A stretch of DNA of 64,000 nt from Anaerolineaceae bacterium (lineage in GTDB: Bacteria > Chloroflexota > Anaerolineae > Aggregatilineales > Phototrophicaceae): assembly GCA_002699585.1 (NCBI GenBank), contig PABP01000038.1, forward strand, positions 620,001-684,000, in the 5' to 3' direction. The notes beneath the pieces were generated by a model that saw only the letters and a list, made by a program, of their open reading frames with translations, was not told the origin of the DNA and searched no databases. Both the position numbers and the translations under genes were made by a program. Shown here piece by piece: positions 62,268 through 64,000 of this stretch; the first letter of the stretch is position 1, and each line of letters starts with the position of its first letter.

Positions 62268-63272
62268 ATGCGCCCTGTTCGGCGACATTTTTGGCGATTC
62301 TTTATAGCTTTCCTGCTGGCCGGGTTGTTGGCAGCCTGCGAAGCCAGTACGGGCTATGTCGTGCCGACTTCGCTGCCGACAGTGACGCCGACCTTCACGC
62401 CTTCGCCATCACCGACACCGGGCACGAATGCCACCCCCAGCGCGGTCCCGACGGAGGACATCGACCCGGATGCCCCGACACCCACGCCGCTATTGGGCGA
62501 GGTCAATATCATTGTGGCGACTCAGGCAGCTACCCCCACCCGCTCACTTAACCCCAACGCCCCACGCATTGAGTTCTTTACATCAGACCAGTTAGTCGTT
62601 AATCCAGGCAATGACATCACGCTGTATTGGTCGGTGCTGAATGTGGATCGGGCGGTGATTTATCGGCTAGATGCTGATGGCAGCCGTTCCCAGGCGTATA
62701 ACGTGTTCGCAGATGGCGATTTGACGGTACCAACCCGTGCCAGTGATCGGGGACAGATTGATTTTGTGATTACGGCCAATGATAACCAGGTGGAGGCCCA
62801 GCATACAGTGCTGCTGCGCTGCCCGGTGGATTGGTTCTTCTCTCCTGCGCCGGATGACTGTGCCACGGGTGAACCCGATGAAACAAATATCACTGACCAG
62901 CAGATGGAACGCGGTCGGATGCTCTACGTCGAAAGCCGCGATGTGGTGTACGTGCTGTTCAATGATGGGCAGGAACCGGCGTGGCTCTCGTTCGAGAATC
63001 GCTATGATCCCGATGTGCATCCAGAGCGCGATGAAAACGCCCCACCGGAGTTTATTCAGCCGCTGCGAGAACTGGGCCTCGTGTGGCGTACCAACGATAT
63101 TGTTCGGACACGGTTGGGCCTGGGCATCGCTGAGGGCGTGGATTTTGCGGGGTTTGTGCAAGCCGCTCCGGTTGGGACCAGCCGCGAGATGCTGTATATC
63201 AGTGGCGCAGACGGCACAGTGTTGCAGTTGCTACCGGGCAACGACGAGTGGCAGATCATCGCACCGCAGTAA
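62268..63272 (+). CDS. Lipoprotein with Thr/Pro linker
   Basis: 334 residues from the ATG at 62268 (GAGG upstream; a GTG at 62262 is also possible). The signal ends in a lipobox LAAC at 21-24 (FLLAGLLAAC), so Cys24 should carry a lipid anchor. A Thr/Pro/Ser linker (about 33-95) is followed by an Ig-like segment (IEFFTSDQLVVNPGNDITLYWSVLNVDRAVIYRLDADGS) and a C-terminal domain with FNDGQEPAWLSFENRYD. Function unknown. A copy of the 26-bp palindrome starts 19 bases past its stop. Confidence 0.78.
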   Translation: MRPVRRHFWRFFIAFLLAGLLAACEASTGYVVPTSLPTVTPTFTPSPSPTPGTNATPSAVPTEDIDPDAPTPTPLLGEVNIIVATQAATPTRSLNPNAPRIEFFTSDQLVVNPGNDITLYWSVLNVDRAVIYRLDADGSRSQAYNVFADGDLTVPTRASDRGQIDFVITANDNQVEAQHTVLLRCPVDWFFSPAPDDCATGEPDETNITDQQMERGRMLYVESRDVVYVLFNDGQEPAWLSFENRYDPDVHPERDENAPPEFIQPLRELGLVWRTNDIVRTRLGLGIAEGVDFAGFVQAAPVGTSREMLYISGADGTVLQLLPGNDEWQIIAPQ

Positions 63273-63290
63273 TGTATGATTCTATTCTTT

Positions 63291-63326
63291 GTCACCTTTT
63301 TTGTAAAAAAGGTGACACCAAAAAAC
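63291..63326 (+). repeat. 26-bp perfect palindrome with A-rich tail, copy 2
   Basis: GTCACC-T6-GT-A6-GGTGAC followed by ACCAAAAAAC; differs from the copy at 57118 by one base at the centre. Confidence 0.9.
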
Positions 63327-63417
63327 AGTAAATTATGATGAGCTGTATTCAAGTACCCTAGCGGTATGAGCACCCTCATAAATGCAAATCATTGTCTAAG
63401 AAATTTGGGAAGAAACC

Positions 63418-63451
63418 AAAAACGGGCGATCCAGATGGGTCGCCCGTTTTT
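63418..63451 (-). terminator. Bidirectional terminator downstream of the epimerase gene
   Basis: Stem AAAAACGGGCGA / TCGCCCGTTTTT with inner TCC / GGG, T-run on both strands, 16 bases past the epimerase stop on the minus strand. Confidence 0.85.
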
Positions 63452-63466
63452 ATTTAATGCATCTGG

Positions 63467-64000
63467 TTACACAGGTGGTTTGTAAAGCGCACGGACATCT
63501 TCCGGCAAGGATTGATACCATTCAATCATGTGCTGGATGCCCTCACTGAAGGGGGTATCCGGGTGGTAACCAAGCACCCGCTGAGCTTTGTCGATGACAG
63601 CGGCGGTTTGCTGCTGATCGCCAGCACGCGGTGGCATCTTGATGGTATTAGCTGGTTTGCCCAGGATGTCCTCAACGATGGAAATGGCCTCGCCCGTCAG
63701 GATGGAGGTATTGTTGCCAATGTTGAAGATTTCGCCAACACAATCGTCATGGTCCAGGGCGGTGATGAAGGCTTTGACGATGTCCCCCACATATGTGAAG
63801 GAACGACTGTGCCCCAGGCTGTCTTCGTACAGCGGGAAGGGGTTGCCATCCACGATGCTATGGATCAGACGCGGATAGAGCTTATCGGGACGTTCACGCG
63901 GACCATAGACCGAGAACAAACGAAATGACACTGCCGGGAAGCCAGAGGCGCGCTGCATCGCCAGGACAAGCTGCTCAGCACCGAGTTTGGTCACGCCATA
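63467..64000 (-). CDS. NAD-dependent sugar-nucleotide epimerase/dehydratase, N-terminus beyond window
   Basis: 178 codons of the C-terminal part; the frame is open to the window end. The first bases encode YGVTK, the catalytic YxxxK of extended SDR epimerases. FPAVSFRLFSVYGPRERPDKLYPRLIHSI and FTYVGDIVKAFITALDH with VGEIFNIGNNTSILTGEAISIVEDILGKPANTIKMPPRAGDQQQTAAVIDKAQRVLGYHPDTPFSEGIQHMIEWY match UDP-glucose 4-epimerase, CDP-paratose- or UDP-glucuronate-epimerase relatives. The substrate cannot be assigned without the N-terminus. It supplies activated sugars for envelope polymers. Confidence 0.92.
   Translation of the reverse strand, partial: YGVTKLGAEQLVLAMQRASGFPAVSFRLFSVYGPRERPDKLYPRLIHSIVDGNPFPLYEDSLGHSRSFTYVGDIVKAFITALDHDDCVGEIFNIGNNTSILTGEAISIVEDILGKPANTIKMPPRAGDQQQTAAVIDKAQRVLGYHPDTPFSEGIQHMIEWYQSLPEDVRALYKPPV

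Overview
The window looks like chromosomal DNA of an aerobic member of the Chloroflexota (Anaerolineae-like). This is inference from gene content and style: moderate GC, many single-TM or secreted proteins with Thr/Pro linkers and bacterial SH3 domains, an A2-type cytochrome oxidase operon with a subunit II fused to cytochrome c, and standard AAGGAG ribosome binding sites with TATAAT -10 boxes. No rRNA, tRNA, CRISPR array, phage or insertion sequence was recognised. Both end genes are cut by the window (a TM protein at 1-741, a sugar-nucleotide epimerase at 63467-64000).

Layout. 1-9 kb, minus strand: secreted and membrane proteins of unknown role, a membrane-tethered nitrilase-fold protein without its catalytic triad, a PQQ-type sugar dehydrogenase and an M16 peptidase pair. 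9-13 kb, minus strand: core functions (uppS, frr, rlmB, cysS). 13.5-21.9 kb: signalling and mixed genes, including a TIR-FHA fusion, a single-domain response regulator, a MocR-type regulator, a pseudokinase, a glycosyltransferase and a HEAT-repeat protein. 22.6-29.2 kb, plus strand: cytochrome oxidase operon (coxB-coxA-subunit III-like-unknown-coxC-subunit IV), closed by a strong terminator. 29.3-36.8 kb: SDR, holin-like protein, SH3 protein, GNAT, LysE exporter, a two-gene module resembling trypsin-co-occurring (Trypco) proteins, NUDIX plus uracil-DNA glycosylase, and a nucleotidyltransferase-like gene. 36.9-44 kb: transketolase, SH3 protein, S33 hydrolase, mutY. 44.3-48 kb: a three-gene cassette of one TRPM-type SLOG protein followed by two related membrane-anchored coiled-coil/TPR proteins. 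48-64 kb: M32 carboxypeptidase, EamA transporter, P-type ATPase, DM13 protein, SH3/DUF309 pair, two adjacent Fic/Doc proteins overlapping a NUDIX gene, an AT-richer pair of small membrane paralogues, DUF4342, HNH endonuclease, a lipoprotein and the epimerase.

The best candidate for an undescribed system is the SLOG + TPR + TPR cassette (44311-47995): a predicted nucleotide-ligand sensor co-directional with two envelope-anchored repeat proteins that share one architecture. Next are the TIR-FHA protein, the Trypco-like pair, the Fic-Fic-NUDIX overlap and several fold-retaining, catalysis-losing proteins (nitrilase, kinase, SDR). Short repeats include a 26-bp palindrome found after two unrelated genes and a second palindrome family ending in TGCCC(C)TACGA.
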